Below are positions 26,262 to 38,576 of a stretch of 64,000 nt of DNA, piece by piece (position 1 is the stretch's first letter; each line of letters begins with the position of its first letter). This DNA comes from Nephromyces sp. MM_2019 (taxonomy: Eukaryota; Apicomplexa; Aconoidasida; Nephromycida). The translations under genes were made by a program, and so were the position numbers. The notes beneath the pieces were generated by a model that made no database searches, was not told the DNA's origin, and was given only the letters and a program-made list of their open reading frames with translations. Location: positions 6,411-70,410 of the forward strand of contig JADHZB010001393.1 in NCBI GenBank assembly GCA_015657535.1. Direction: 5' to 3'.

Positions 26262-29200
26262 ATAAAACAATCAAGAATATAGATATTTTGTTAAAGTTTT
26301 CAGCGAAAAATTTTTCGGGACATCAAAATTTTTTAAAGCGAGCAAAGCTTAAGGAAAAGGAATGATTGAAGTATATACTTTTTGGCATTTTTATTTTATT
26401 TTTTAATTAAGACAATTTATTGCCCGTAGAAGTTCGCAAACTATTTGTTTGGTCCTATCAATAAATCAAAAATATTCCGAGATATATTCCGATGCATAGT
26501 TCTTATGAAGCAAGGTACGCACAAAGGTGGGCACAGCAAAAAAGTGCCCTCTTCGTCAAGTTAAAAATTTGGTTCAATTTTTGCATTTGAAGTCATCTGA
26601 AGGGGATGCTCAGTTATCTTTATTTTGAATTTTTGCTTAGCCTCTAATTTGGAAGATAGAATTGTAAGTTACAGAAGTTATCATAAAAAAGGGTTTCTTG
26701 ACATTACTCTCTCCGCCTAATAGGGTGCCAAAACTCATTACTTCTAAAATGAAACTGGCTTAGGCATGGTAGAAGTATTTTAAAGAAACTTCTAAATAAT
26801 TATTATTTTATACGTTTGATCAGTAAATGAGAAGTGCAAAATAATAATAAAGTTAGCCCTTTAAAAATTAATACTTCGTATTAACAAAATATTCCTAATC
26901 ATATTTTTTGGTGGAAATGAATGATAAAGGCAACTTAATGTACTAAAAAGCTCGTAGTGATAAAAAATTAGGTAAAATATTGCTGCAAAATTCACGCAAT
27001 TAAATATCTTCATTATAAGTAGTGCAGATGGTAGAGTCACAGATTCTTTTTTGGAACTATCCACAAAAAGCATAATGGTTTCCAAACAGCTATGCGTATT
27101 TTTAGCACCAATGGTCACATCTGGAGATCGCATTTTAGTTCCCTCAGTTTCCACCGTATAGATACTTTTTTAGCAACTCGTATAGCTACGCCATTCGCGA
27201 AGCTAGCTCGAACCAAAAAATTCCACGTCACAAATCATGGCTTCAAGTATATCTAAATTGCTAAATATTAATATTTAAACATTAAAAAAGCTTGAAAAAG
27301 AGCATATTTCACAGAAATAAGCTAATTTCGTTCTCTTTTATACTTTTAAAGCTTTGAAATGTAACCAGTACAAAAAGTTCTTTCAGCAAAATAAATGCGC
27401 TATTTATGCTGACAATGCCCTTTTTTTAAATGGAGATCTTTGATATATCTACTGTGGAATCTCGTTTTAATTGCTTAATTTTTATTTTAAAGCGCTTCAA
27501 AATATTATTGCAATTTCCACGATATCCGTGAACTTCCCGTTTTACTAAGTGATTCAGAGAATAACTATGTTTACAAAATGCTTGGAAAAAGAGTTTTTAT
27601 ACACGTAAGACGGGTTCTTTGGCATCTAGGCATACCATATCTTAAAAAAATATCTAGTAAATCCAGTAGCTGCAAGTAGAATTTGAATTTTCATAAATAT
27701 ACCTGAAAATTCTTCTAATCTGGCTTTTTTTATAGGGCACGTACCTTCCTAAAACTTACTTATGGCTTCTTAGCTTATAGCCTTTCAGTGAAATTAACAG
27801 TTATATACACATGTGCAAACATGTGAAGCAGAGCTTTGCACATGCACTTACATTATGTATACAGAGCTCTGTAATTTTAATAGATGCCGCTGAGCAAACT
27901 CGTATTAGTGAGCATGTAACTCACGTTTTCACGCACAGAATTGCGCAAATATCTTTACAAAAGCTAGAAATTTTCATAAGTATTTGTAATTTCGCATTAG
28001 TACGTCAGCCGCGAGCGAGAGTATTTGATTTAAAGAAAATAGCAGTGAAGCAGCCCATGACTGGATGCTCGATTTAAATAATCAAACGCTATTTTATTGA
28101 TATATGACGCAGCTAATTTCTTTTTGATAGTACGTCGTCAGAAAGCCGAAAATTTGGAGCCCCAAACCCTTTTTTAAAATTAATGCTACTTTTTTATTCT
28201 GTTTTTTGCGTTTTCTATATACATCCAAGTGCTAATGTGCTATCAAAAAAAATGTTGTACCCCTTAAATTTTGGGTACAATAATGTTAATACATATTATA
28301 AATGCAGTTCAGTTTACTATCCCACTAATTCATCTAGCGTATATAGAAAAGAGTGTTTTTAGGTAACAGCCGTATGCTGCAGAAATTGCAGCAATAATAC
28401 ATTAGTTCCATGGCATTCGTAGCTGAATCAGCTAACAACATTTGCGACGATCTCCCTCTCATTGCTATTAATATTAAAGCTGATTTTATCCGTGCATACT
28501 AATAGATTTTCTGGTTAATCTTTGATGCATGAACAAATATAATCCCCCCATAACTAGCAAATTCCCTTAAGCAAAGTGAAGCTTATTCTAATAGGATAGC
28601 CTTCAGCGAAGATGGGTGAGTTTTCCTTTAAGAACTATTTGATAGGCTCTTATTTTAACCCTTTTCTTTTCGTTGATGCAGCATTGGAATTTTTTTATGA
28701 TTGACTCGCTAAGGTGCACAGCTTCCCCGATTTGACTGCTTCTTATTGCTACACTTTATTTAAACGTAACTTCTATCCGTATATCCCCCCCTTTTAGCTG
28801 AGGTGCTGTACTTGTCTTTTATACTCCGCAGAGTTTAGAGGCCGTGTAAAATTTTTTCCTCTACCTAAGGCTACTATATTAACTAATTCTTTTTCAAAGA
28901 ATTTTACGCAGTCTAAATTAGTCACTTGTTGAATGTGTGGTAATTGCACCCATCAAATTTTCGACGGGTAAGGGGCTATTTTCTAAGGAGTTAGGACAAA
29001 AAAAAATATATCATGTGGTATAGGCACAGGCGTTGAAAGTATGAACTTTAAATTAATGAAGCTAGGGAAAACTAAAAGAGCCCGCGTCTTTTTTTTTCCA
29101 TGCATGCTTAAATGTTTCAGTGGGTAAAATTATGCACCATTATCCAAAGGCTCATAGTCTCTTTAACAGCTTGTACACGCGCGGTGTACGCTGACTTTCA

Positions 29201-30567
29201 TGGAAAATCCACGCATGAGGAAGGCTACTCGAGTATCACGGTAGGCAGAGTTAGTCGAAAAAATGAGAACTCAATAAAAAATCAAATAAGCTAAAAAATG
29301 GCATAAAGCACAAACTTCGCTTATACCAAAACAGTGAGGAGTGTCAACCTGCCATAGGCTCATTATTTTCGGTAACATTCGCATTTTCATATAAAACCAT
29401 CTCGCAGTTTGTAGCTGGATACATTTTTGGAGACGGATCTTTGCAATTTCCAAACTGTTTAACTCTTTTTATTTCAGTATAAATCAAATTAAGTCATCAT
29501 TTACTTTTACATTGAATGCCTGCCTGTAGTTGTAGAAAGAACCTGAAGTAGTTATTTCGTTGCAAAATAATAGCAAAATTACAATGACATGAGTGGCATT
29601 CAAGCTTTTCTGTATTATGCACATGTGAAGCTACTGTTCGCTAAGAGCATAGTTATCATTACATTGATAACTATGATTTGACGTAAAGTTTGTACGAGCA
29701 CCATGACATTACAGAACGCATGTGGTGTAGGCATCATACATTTTTAGCATTCTAACCTGTATTCAACTCCTTTTGTAAGATTTTCAAGCACGCATCTTAG
29801 CCTATCCTGCTTTCCCTAGTTATCCAGACAAAATTTTTCCCTTGGTTTTCACTGCGCCGCCGATATTCTTCATGTTGAGCCACTCAGTATAGTAGCCCAC
29901 AGCACACAGTTTAGCAGAATTGTCCCTAGGATATGCGTAAGCGCCTACACGTACTCCTGACCTATGGTAGATGGAACTATTATGTAACGTCACAGCAGCC
30001 CACATGGAACGTGGCAAAGCCATGCTAAATCAGTTGATACTATGCACAACGGCATTCATGTAATAGTGCCCAAAGAGGCAAAGCGTGACTCTGGGGCTCA
30101 CGCGAGTACCATTTAAGGTATTAAGCAGCGGGTCAACATAGCATAATCCATCTTGAAGTTGCTAATACCAGTAGGAATATCTTAGAGTCGGGGTTTACTA
30201 CTTCTGGGTATTGATGGATCTCAAAATGTTCCATTGCTTACCCTGGGTTTCCTGACACAATGCAATTTATGAATACCTTACTGAAAACTCTTGAAGGCAT
30301 GAACATAGGCTATAAAAGCAAATCAAGCGCACGTTACGCTTTTCTGAGGGCAAACGAAGTCTGCTCCCTCATATAGTAGGAGATCATGGCACCGAGAAAT
30401 CCTCCCTTTCACGCACTTTGCATAGGCACCATATATCGATTATTTATGACTACACATTTAGTCTACCAATCTGTTGGTTTAAGCGCCTAGTTAAAGGATT
30501 CCGTATGAGCTGCTGCAACTGCTATTATCACCTCCATATATGGTAGGATTTCCTTGCTTCTTTGTTA
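26262..30567. other. Spacer without recognisable genes
   Basis: Very AT-rich to about 28.5 kb, then more balanced. Open frames (minus 26861-27154, plus 27811-28077, minus 29820-30023) are short, have no motif and lack splice partners. I see no RNA gene. The stretch should contain the promoter of the TTLL gene that starts at 30568, but no element can be pointed to. Confidence 0.4.
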
Positions 30568-33500
30568 ATGGAGACTAGCAGTTCAAATGTAAAATATTAT
30601 AGGTCTGCGTTACTTGCTAACGTTAAAGATGAGCGTGAAAAGGAAACTTACAGTGCTTTCATACGGAAGGATGACTGTAAGCACGAGCGCTGCATTCTAT
30701 CAGACAAAAAAAAAGAGGTGAATTTGCGCGGTAGCCCCCTACAGAATGAGATTTATCATAAAAAGAACAACCCTATAAAAATACCGCGTAATGTAAGGTA
30801 CTTTGTGGAGGGCCCAGAGAATTCTATCGTACATGAAGCCTTCGCATCTTTTCCCCGGTGGGAGCGGTGTCCTGGACATGGAGATGATTTTGTAAGAGCG
30901 GACAACATATATGAGCACCCAGCGCAGTGTGCACGCTAGCCAACCTATAAGTTGCTGCCGAGGGACGTTCGTTTCGGGTTGCTGCACCTGTTAATTTTAT
31001 GATTCCTGCCTCCTTACTCTGTTGGCGTATATGGTACCAAACTTATGGTTGTCTATAAATATAGCACGAAATAGCTTTCATGTAAGTTCCTTGAGTACAC
31101 ATTAAATATTAAGTCTTGGTCGTAACTTACGCTTGGGTAACAGCCGAAAAAAAAGTTTAATTTCAAGGGGTATTGGGTGTTTTTCAAAGTGTTACTTTGC
31201 TTAATGGTGTAAGCATATAGAGATATTCTTTTGTGAAACTGTGAAGGTGTAGTCACCTGGGATCTGATGTAGGAGTAGCTTGCAACATCGTATTATGTGT
31301 GTACCCGACTTATATTCCACAATAAGAGCGCGTAGTTCAATGCTACAAGAAGCCTTCACTCATTAGTAAGTCAGAAGATATGCAATGTCCATAAAATTTT
31401 CTTGGAATTTCAGGTAGTATGTAGTACTAGCAGTGCGAACAAAACTTCAAGGTTAAAGCACAGAGTGAGCTGGTAAAAGCACATATATCAGGTTATTGTT
31501 GACCGTATCAAAACCTCTCGGTTGCCAATACCCATTAATCATGCATACTTTAAATTTGGAATAAAATCTTCAAAAGCAGGACTGCTTTTTAGAGCTTGAA
31601 ACCCTCTCTTGGTTTTTTAGAGCAGGGCATTTAGGGCTTGGGAATATTTGCAAATTTTCATATATTGAATAAGGCTAATCTAGTTTTTCTTCATACAGAC
31701 TGGTTACTAGATGCAGATGATTTCTTCATCTAAAAGTGATGTTCTTGCAATCATTCATACTATAGTGGTAGATTACGCAATATATACGCAAAATTCTAGT
31801 TGCTAGTACTGCAGATGTGGTAAGTTTTATTTTTTCATCTTAGGATATAATGTGGTTAGAATCAGGAATGACTCCGGAGCGATTTATTTCTTTAAAAGGT
31901 TATCAAAGAATAAACCACCTTCCAGGTACCATAGGTATAACCCGGTAAGTGACCAAAACGGACAATATAGCAATTTTAACATGCCGCACTACATTTTAGC
32001 GTTTAGAGCTGCCCCGTAGCATACACTTGCTCCCTCCGAAATTTTTATTGCAAGCCTTATGAGCTAACTACTCGAGGTTATCTGGTAAAAGAATTTGATG
32101 GAAAGACAAAAATTTGCGGCCGACCTTTATGACATTAGCATGCATACAATTGGCAGCAATTGGCAGCAATCGCTGAGTGTCTTCTTTCCTCTATACTGAG
32201 ATAAACCGAAAGAATTAGAATTTTTCAGAAAATCATACCTAGCCCGAAACCTAATGAGAATGCAGGAACTCTTCCCGGAGGAATACAGTTTTTTCCCTCA
32301 CAGCTGGATACTACCTTCAGGTGAGCAAACTGGTTGTGCTGTATGTGAGCATTGACAGAGTATATTACAGGTGTTCTCCTTAATGAAATTGTTCAAATAT
32401 TTCAATTATCCTTAAACAGATATGTGGTCTTTACGGTCCAACTCTAATGCTGGAACGGCGATCATTGTAAAGCCAGATAGCGGTTCAAGAGGCAGGGGTA
32501 TTTTTATATTAAAACACCCAAGCACTGCTAAGCTGAGCGGCAATTTTGTAGCCCAGAAATATTTAGAAAAACCCCTACTACTAGAAGGTCACAAGTTCGA
32601 CCTAAGAATTTACGTCCTTATTATAGGGGCCAATCCTTCTAAAGTAAGTATGAAATAGCAAATAGCCGTTATCTGTCAGTGCAGAAAGCACGTCATTAGA
32701 CTTACGCTTTAAAAGAAGGCTTGCTTTCATATTACACAGCTCGATGCTTTGCAGAGGCACAAAAATAAGATGAGTTTATTCTGATAGCTGATATACTCTA
32801 CCTGTATATATATGTAGCTAATGTCGGTTAACAGGAAATTTATGCCTTAAATAATAGTCCTAAAGAAAACGTGATTCCAAGCAGAATTCAATAACTTTGG
32901 TGGCTTTTAAGCTCTACGAAAAATTCAAAGCTGATTTAAGGTGGTTCAGCGTAAAAAAAATACTGAAAACTAAAAAAATTGAGTGCCATTTTTACCTCAG
33001 GTCTATGTGCATAACGAAGGACTGGTTCGTATCGCAGCCGAGCCGTATGCTGCCCCTTCAAAAAAAAATTTAAAATGCGCGACAATGCATCTTACCAACT
33101 ATTCGATAAATAAGCTTTCCACGTCCTTTATTCAAAATCGTGACCCAAACGATGCAAAGAATGGGCATAAAAGAAGTATGAGATTAGTTTTTGACAATCT
33201 TCTTATGGAAGTAAGCAGACTTTTTTAAGCCTTTGCTTTCATAATAAAAAAAAGATGAGGAATATATGATCTAGATTTTGTTTGCCCTGTCAGGGCTACG
33301 ATATTGACGGTCTAAGGGATAAAATAGACGACATTATAATCAAGACAATAGCCATTATTCAACCAGAATTAGCGCGCAACTACGCTATTCTCAGGCCTAA
33401 CAATATAGGAAATTCCATGTGCTTTGAGATATTAGGCTTTGATATAATATTAGATTTCGAACTCAAACCTTGGCTTTTGGAGGTTAGAAGAACGCTTTAA

Positions 33501-35069
33501 AAAGTATATATGCTGAAAGTGTGCATCAATAGTTCCTTGTCATAAGCCTACAACTTGAGCTCCATGTAAATAGGTGAACCAATCCCCTTCGTTCTCAACG
33601 GACTCTAAACTAGATAAGATTGTAAAATTTTCAGTTCTTCGAGATGCTTTGGAACTACTGAACGTTACTCCAGAAACTCAAAGACGGTAATGATTCATCA
33701 GATCTAACAGCTCTGCTTAATGAATTTGATCATGCCACTCTTATAGTAAAAATTAAGTACGGTATATTCGTACGCACTTTATCAGTGTTTAGCATTGCAT
33801 TTACGCCCAGTTAATTGTTATCAAACAAGAGTAAAATGAGTATCATGAAAATATTTTTTGTAAAAAATGGCATAATAAACAGCCTATTCTTTTGTGGAAA
33901 TCCTTATTTTTCCGATCACAGCAGTAGAATTTCAAGTCGCGATCTTCTAGGAGCTAGGTCAAGGGGCGGAAAAAAATTAGGAGAGAGTGCTTCTAATTTA
34001 GCACAGGAAGCTGAATCCGGCGAGTTAGGAGGCGCAAATTTTGATGGACCGATAAAAGCCAAGGGAGTCCAGGAAGGGTCAGGAAATATGCATTGCGAAT
34101 GTTCGTTTACTAGTTTCCATTCTACCAAGTTACCTTTGATATATATACCCAGCTCGAAAAGAGTTTTGGAAATGGAGTATTTGTAGCTCACAAAGTTTCG
34201 GATAAAAATAATATATTTCCCGGTAGGCTTGATCGAGACGCTTTTTTTGTCTTCGCAGCTATCGAAAGGTATTTCCGGTTGGGAAGTCTCATGAGAAGTA
34301 TGATAGTTTTATCGAAGGCGCCAGGGAGATATCGGAGAGAAGTGGATCGTTCCTCAAGAGATCTCGCTCACAATGCGTTGAAACAAAAAAAAAAGATGTT
34401 AAAGTTAACGAGAGAGTTACAAGAATGAGCGAAGGAGCACAGCTGAAGCCAGCATCAAAGGATGCAGCAGGGAATCGGCGAGTTTTCTGCCGGCAAAAAT
34501 TAATGAGCCTCGAATCTCAGAAATTACAAGAACCAGAAGCTGATCGGCCTCGCTCCACTGAAGGGTCAATCCCCATTTCTAACGATGATTCACTCACTAT
34601 AAATACTCATATTTCCGGTCCTTTCAAGGGCTCAGACAATTGCTATGGAACGGTAGCTCCGAACACCAATTCGCCAGATAAATTCCTGAAGTATATCACA
34701 GACTTGATGCCCACAGTTCAACAGCGCAATTATCTTACACCTTTGAGTCCATCATTACAAGTCCTTCATATCTCGCAAAAGTTGCTCAATTCCAAGCGTT
34801 CGAAAGGTGTCTGCCATAATAAATCGCGTTCGGTGCGAGGTTTCTCCTACTCGAAAACTATTAAGAAAATTTCATCTGATGCGGAAAGAGCGAGTGTTAC
34901 TAATGACTCGAAAACAACATTTAGAGCTATCCCAACATTTCAATGTCGTAGCAGAAAGATCGCGATGACAGCGAAACAAGGGGTGCTCTCAAAGTGCGTT
35001 GCAAGTTCAGCACACCCTGCATTTTTCGGTGCACTATGGATAAAAAGGGTAGAAATACTGGGAAGCTAA
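30568..35069 (+). CDS. Tubulin tyrosine ligase-like (TTLL) polyglutamylase/glycylase, 9 exons, about 774 aa
   Basis: Exons 30568-30891, 31844-31944, 32229-32320, 32420-32643, 33001-33210, 33294-33482, 33574-33686, 33922-34182 and 34259-35069 join in frame at GT-AG borders throughout. The TTL domain is complete. It has the N-terminal RYFVEGPENSIVHEAF, then DDFDIMW, QRINHLPGTIGITRK, NLMRMQELFPEEYSFFPHSW, the nucleotide-binding loop KPDSGSRGRGIFI, KFDLRIYVL, HLTNYSINKLS, and FEILGFDIILDFELKPWLLE completed across a splice by VNQSPS. The metal-binding Asp, Glu and Asn of the ATP-grasp core are therefore present. A final KVFPVGKSHEKYDSF resembles the post-core segment of TTLLs. The last exon is a long basic, Ser-rich tail of about 240 residues that may bind microtubules. 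Such enzymes add glutamate or glycine chains to tubulin tails in axonemes and cortical microtubules. The sequence does not tell me which amino acid is added. The start is the first ATG of an open exon. Confidence 0.9.
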
Positions 35070-38000
35070 TAGTGTCTCAATGCTCTAAGTGACTGGCTTT
35101 CACGGATGGTAACTCTTATGCATAAGATATGAGAATCAATATCACAGCAGCCAGCTTGAATGGCGCAAGCGTGAGTTCGGGCGGAAATTCTTCACATTGC
35201 TACGACACATATTGCGTAGTTATGCAGAATCAGGACGATATCTTTCAAGTAATTACGGTTCTATATACCTTCCGTGAGCTCTTTTCGTAAAGCTAGTACA
35301 AACCCTGCCTCGGGCCAGCTTTCTCCAGAATAAGCAGCAGACTCTTGTGCCACTTTATGGAATGGCTTGCACTGGCTGTGATACTTAAAGGCTGAAGTAA
35401 AAATAACTACTAGAAATAACCCAGCTACAGTTGCTCGCTATCTTTTATTCCCTAATTAAGATTGTCAAAATTAATTTGCATAAACTCTATCATTTAAACA
35501 TAAGTTAAACACAAATAAACTAACTCTTTGTAAAATGCGATAAGCAATTCTCGTCTTATGCACAATAATGTCGGTAAGGACAATCGAGGTGAATCGTTGG
35601 CGAGATCGATACCCCGGTGTGAATTAACTTACATGAATTATTCTGCAAGAGCTCCAGGTTTTCCAGTAGCAGCAGGTAATGAATTTTGGATGCTGCGGCT
35701 TATTCAGGATGTTTTATTACAAAATTCAGCCAGGATCTTGGCCACCAAACACCTACTGACATTTGAATACATGCATAGCTGCTTAGGTCCTAAATTTTGC
35801 ATCAGCGTTGACGATAAAGACGTTATAACATCCGCGCCACACGGATCTGACTCATTTTTCGATCCCTGTCCCAGGGGATGAAAAGATTCCGGAGCGGCTG
35901 GTAAAAAATATTAAGCACAAAATTTGCTTAAGCGAAGAAGTTAAAATGTGCAAGAGTGCGCCGTTAAATTCTTGTGCGTATACTTTGCAGAAGCACATCT
36001 ACACTTCATACTTAAGCGCTGCCACCTTAGCATAAACTTGGTTAGCCCTCGTGTCCTAGTTGAAACTGATGCAATATAGTTATACAGCGTGTAACAGAGT
36101 GATTCATGAAGATGCACAGGAAATGTCTACTATTTTCAGCTTAGGGTATCCGGTTTTTATTCCTTTGCCAGCCAGCAAGTGGCCTTGTCGCTTTGATTTG
36201 AGGGGGATAGCACTCACTCAATACTGTGGGCGTTACTCTAATAATAGCGGGCGCTGCACACTTCTTCACGATATCCTGTAAATCATAGTTTTCAAGATGA
36301 TAGCCGCTAGCGGTATTCCTTTCTTGATGTGCTTCATCCTCCTTAGATATGTTAGCGACCGATAGCGTTATCTTTAATGGTGGCCGCAGCTGCCATTGGC
36401 ACGATATTTCTGATGCCTCAGCTACAAGCCAGGCACTACAACGTGCCCTGCTGCACATCACGATTTCAAAATGGTTTACTGAGAGCTGAAAGTATATCAT
36501 GTTTTATTCTAAACACGGAACTTAAAATATTAGCGTGATAATAGAAAAACGCCGGTGCTTCGGAGCCCATAGTTGCTGGACTAGACATTATATGCTACTG
36601 CTTGTTCTTAACATATCTGGTTGCATGAAGTATAGCTGCGCTGAGAATCCAGCGGACCTTGAGGGAATTTCATCTCTATCCTCTGTGTGGAAGCACATGC
36701 AGCCAGGCTAAAAATGAATTGCGCTGCAACAAGAGGCTTAATAAACTTTTCTGGCTTCTCTTCACGCATAGAATCCTACTGCGACGAAAAAAGCAGCTTT
36801 CGTAATGTTCTTTTGTCTTTATTCTGCTTGATGTCTAAACTTTGAAGACCACTTTTTAAAGGAATGCATATTTAGCTGTCATAGTTTTTTAAGGAAAAAA
36901 TGCTTTCATGCAAAAGCACAATGGCCTTCGCCTGTCAAAAAAAATTTTAGGACAGGGCGAAAGCGGGTTGCATTTACACATTGTGGCAGTGCTGATTCTC
37001 ATTAATTTTTTCTCAGAATATTCCCAGCCAAATTTGTCGAAGTACATCAGCATTGTTTAAACGTGGCTGCACTTTCTGGCATCTCAATGCCACGTACTAA
37101 AAGGACGATCTCAAAGTAATCTTTTACGAAGCGCACTACATGTATCGTGCTGTGCCTTTTCGAAAATAAATGCCGTTATGGTAACAGGGAAGCATTTGCA
37201 CAATTGAGAATAATTCTTGGTAAGAGCATACGTAGCTTCGTAATGTAAAGATTCACAGTGTGAGCATTAAGGTCGTAGCTGAAACTCTCCAGGCGTTGAA
37301 AAACATGCTCCGTTGAATTATATTGATGGATTCTCTAAAGTGAGCAGCCTCCTTTTGTTTACTTCGATCGCTGGTTTCACCCAATGGAACATAAGCAGCA
37401 GAATGCATTGACGATTAAAATTTTCATAAGAGGGACACTTACAAGGAATATAGCGTCATTCCTAAGGCTTTCCGATAGCTCAATGGCTAGCTTGGCGATT
37501 TATTGTAAGCCGCGCACAGAAAAAATTGCTAAATACGTAACCGTCATGTCATTAGATCGTTATCTCTTGCTCATATACAAAGAATCATCTTGAATATTTT
37601 GCGCATCCCGGTTCTTTTAAATTTGATGAAACAGCGTAATAGATGCAATGCTTTACATTTGACGACAAATAAGGCGAATAAAAAAAAATTTATTTTAGCG
37701 GGTTTGGTAAGAGCTGAAGTTTGCGAATTACGAGCCTCATGTATGTTCTATTCAACCTTATATGGTGTACTGGACCCAATACTAGTGTGGTACAGCGGCA
37801 ATCCCGTAGTTTAGTAGATTATTCACCAAGAAAAGGGTTTCTACAAATATTTTTAACCGGTCACTCATGAATGCCGTACGAAGCTTGAAGCTATCCAAAG
37901 TAATTAGTGAAAAAATAAACAAAAAACTTTCATATTTTGAGTTATTTCTTCAATATCTATGTATAATACGAAGAAAATATCCATGGCCCCTGACTTCATC

Positions 38001-38576
38001 TGTCTGCTCCCATGAATTTTTTAACTGTATAGTAACCATGGATAGCAGCATGGCTTAAGATAATTTCCTTTATAAATAGAACTTAACTTTCATATGCTAC
38101 ATCTTTACAATCCAGCTTTATGCGATACTCATGAGAGAAATCACCTGGAGAGCTACGAAAGAACATCTATGCGCGCAAGCAAGGAAGAAGAGGAGTCACT
38201 ATTTTCCTTTGGCAATGCTATAATACATTTCAGAGAATAAGTACACTTACAAGCTTGTAACTCATGCACTGCAGATTATATGAACCAAAGAATAATTCAA
38301 ATTAAAAGCGATGGTTACCGGGAAGTGGTAACCGACGTGGAGGCTTTGTTGTAGGTAGGGTGTAAAGTTTGCGAGAGGACCACTTATAAGAAACAATGAT
38401 CAAGAATTAAATCCTTGCCAAAGCAATAATTTTAAGGAAAGATTGGTAGTATATCATGGGTAAAATTAGCTTCATGTTCAACTGAGCATGCTTGGGTTGT
38501 TAAAGGACAAGATGTATCAAAAGTTAGCTACCTTGAAATATAAGAATAGGACGCCTCTTGTAGTTGAGATCAGCGC
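35070..38576. other. Spacer between convergent TTLL and CCp genes
   Basis: The clearest open stretch is plus 35558-35881 (107 codons from ATG, reading FPVAAGNEFWMLRLIQDVLL and later HLLTFEYMHSCLGPKFCISV). It looks protein-like but has no known motif; it could be a 3' exon of the TTLL gene or a separate small gene. Frames at 36060-36500 and 37384-37814 look random. A short hairpin lies at 36924-36964. Nothing else is supportable. Confidence 0.35.
36924..36964. repeat. Short imperfect hairpin
   Basis: GCCTTCGCCTGTC at 36924-36936 pairs with 36951-36964 allowing one bulge and one mismatch, across a 14-base A/T-rich loop. It lies in the spacer between the convergent TTLL and CCp genes. It could be a transcript 3'-end structure or chance. 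Confidence 0.35.

Noticed and set aside
31820..31843. A 24-base putative intron (GTAAGT...TTAG) in front of the TTLL exon at 31844, with a matching 24-base candidate at 1935-1958
   Set aside because: Joining the first TTLL exon (ending 30891) directly to 31844 is in frame and reads DDFDIMW, which fits the family, so the mini-exon and tiny intron are not needed. Every well-supported intron here is longer than about 50 bases.
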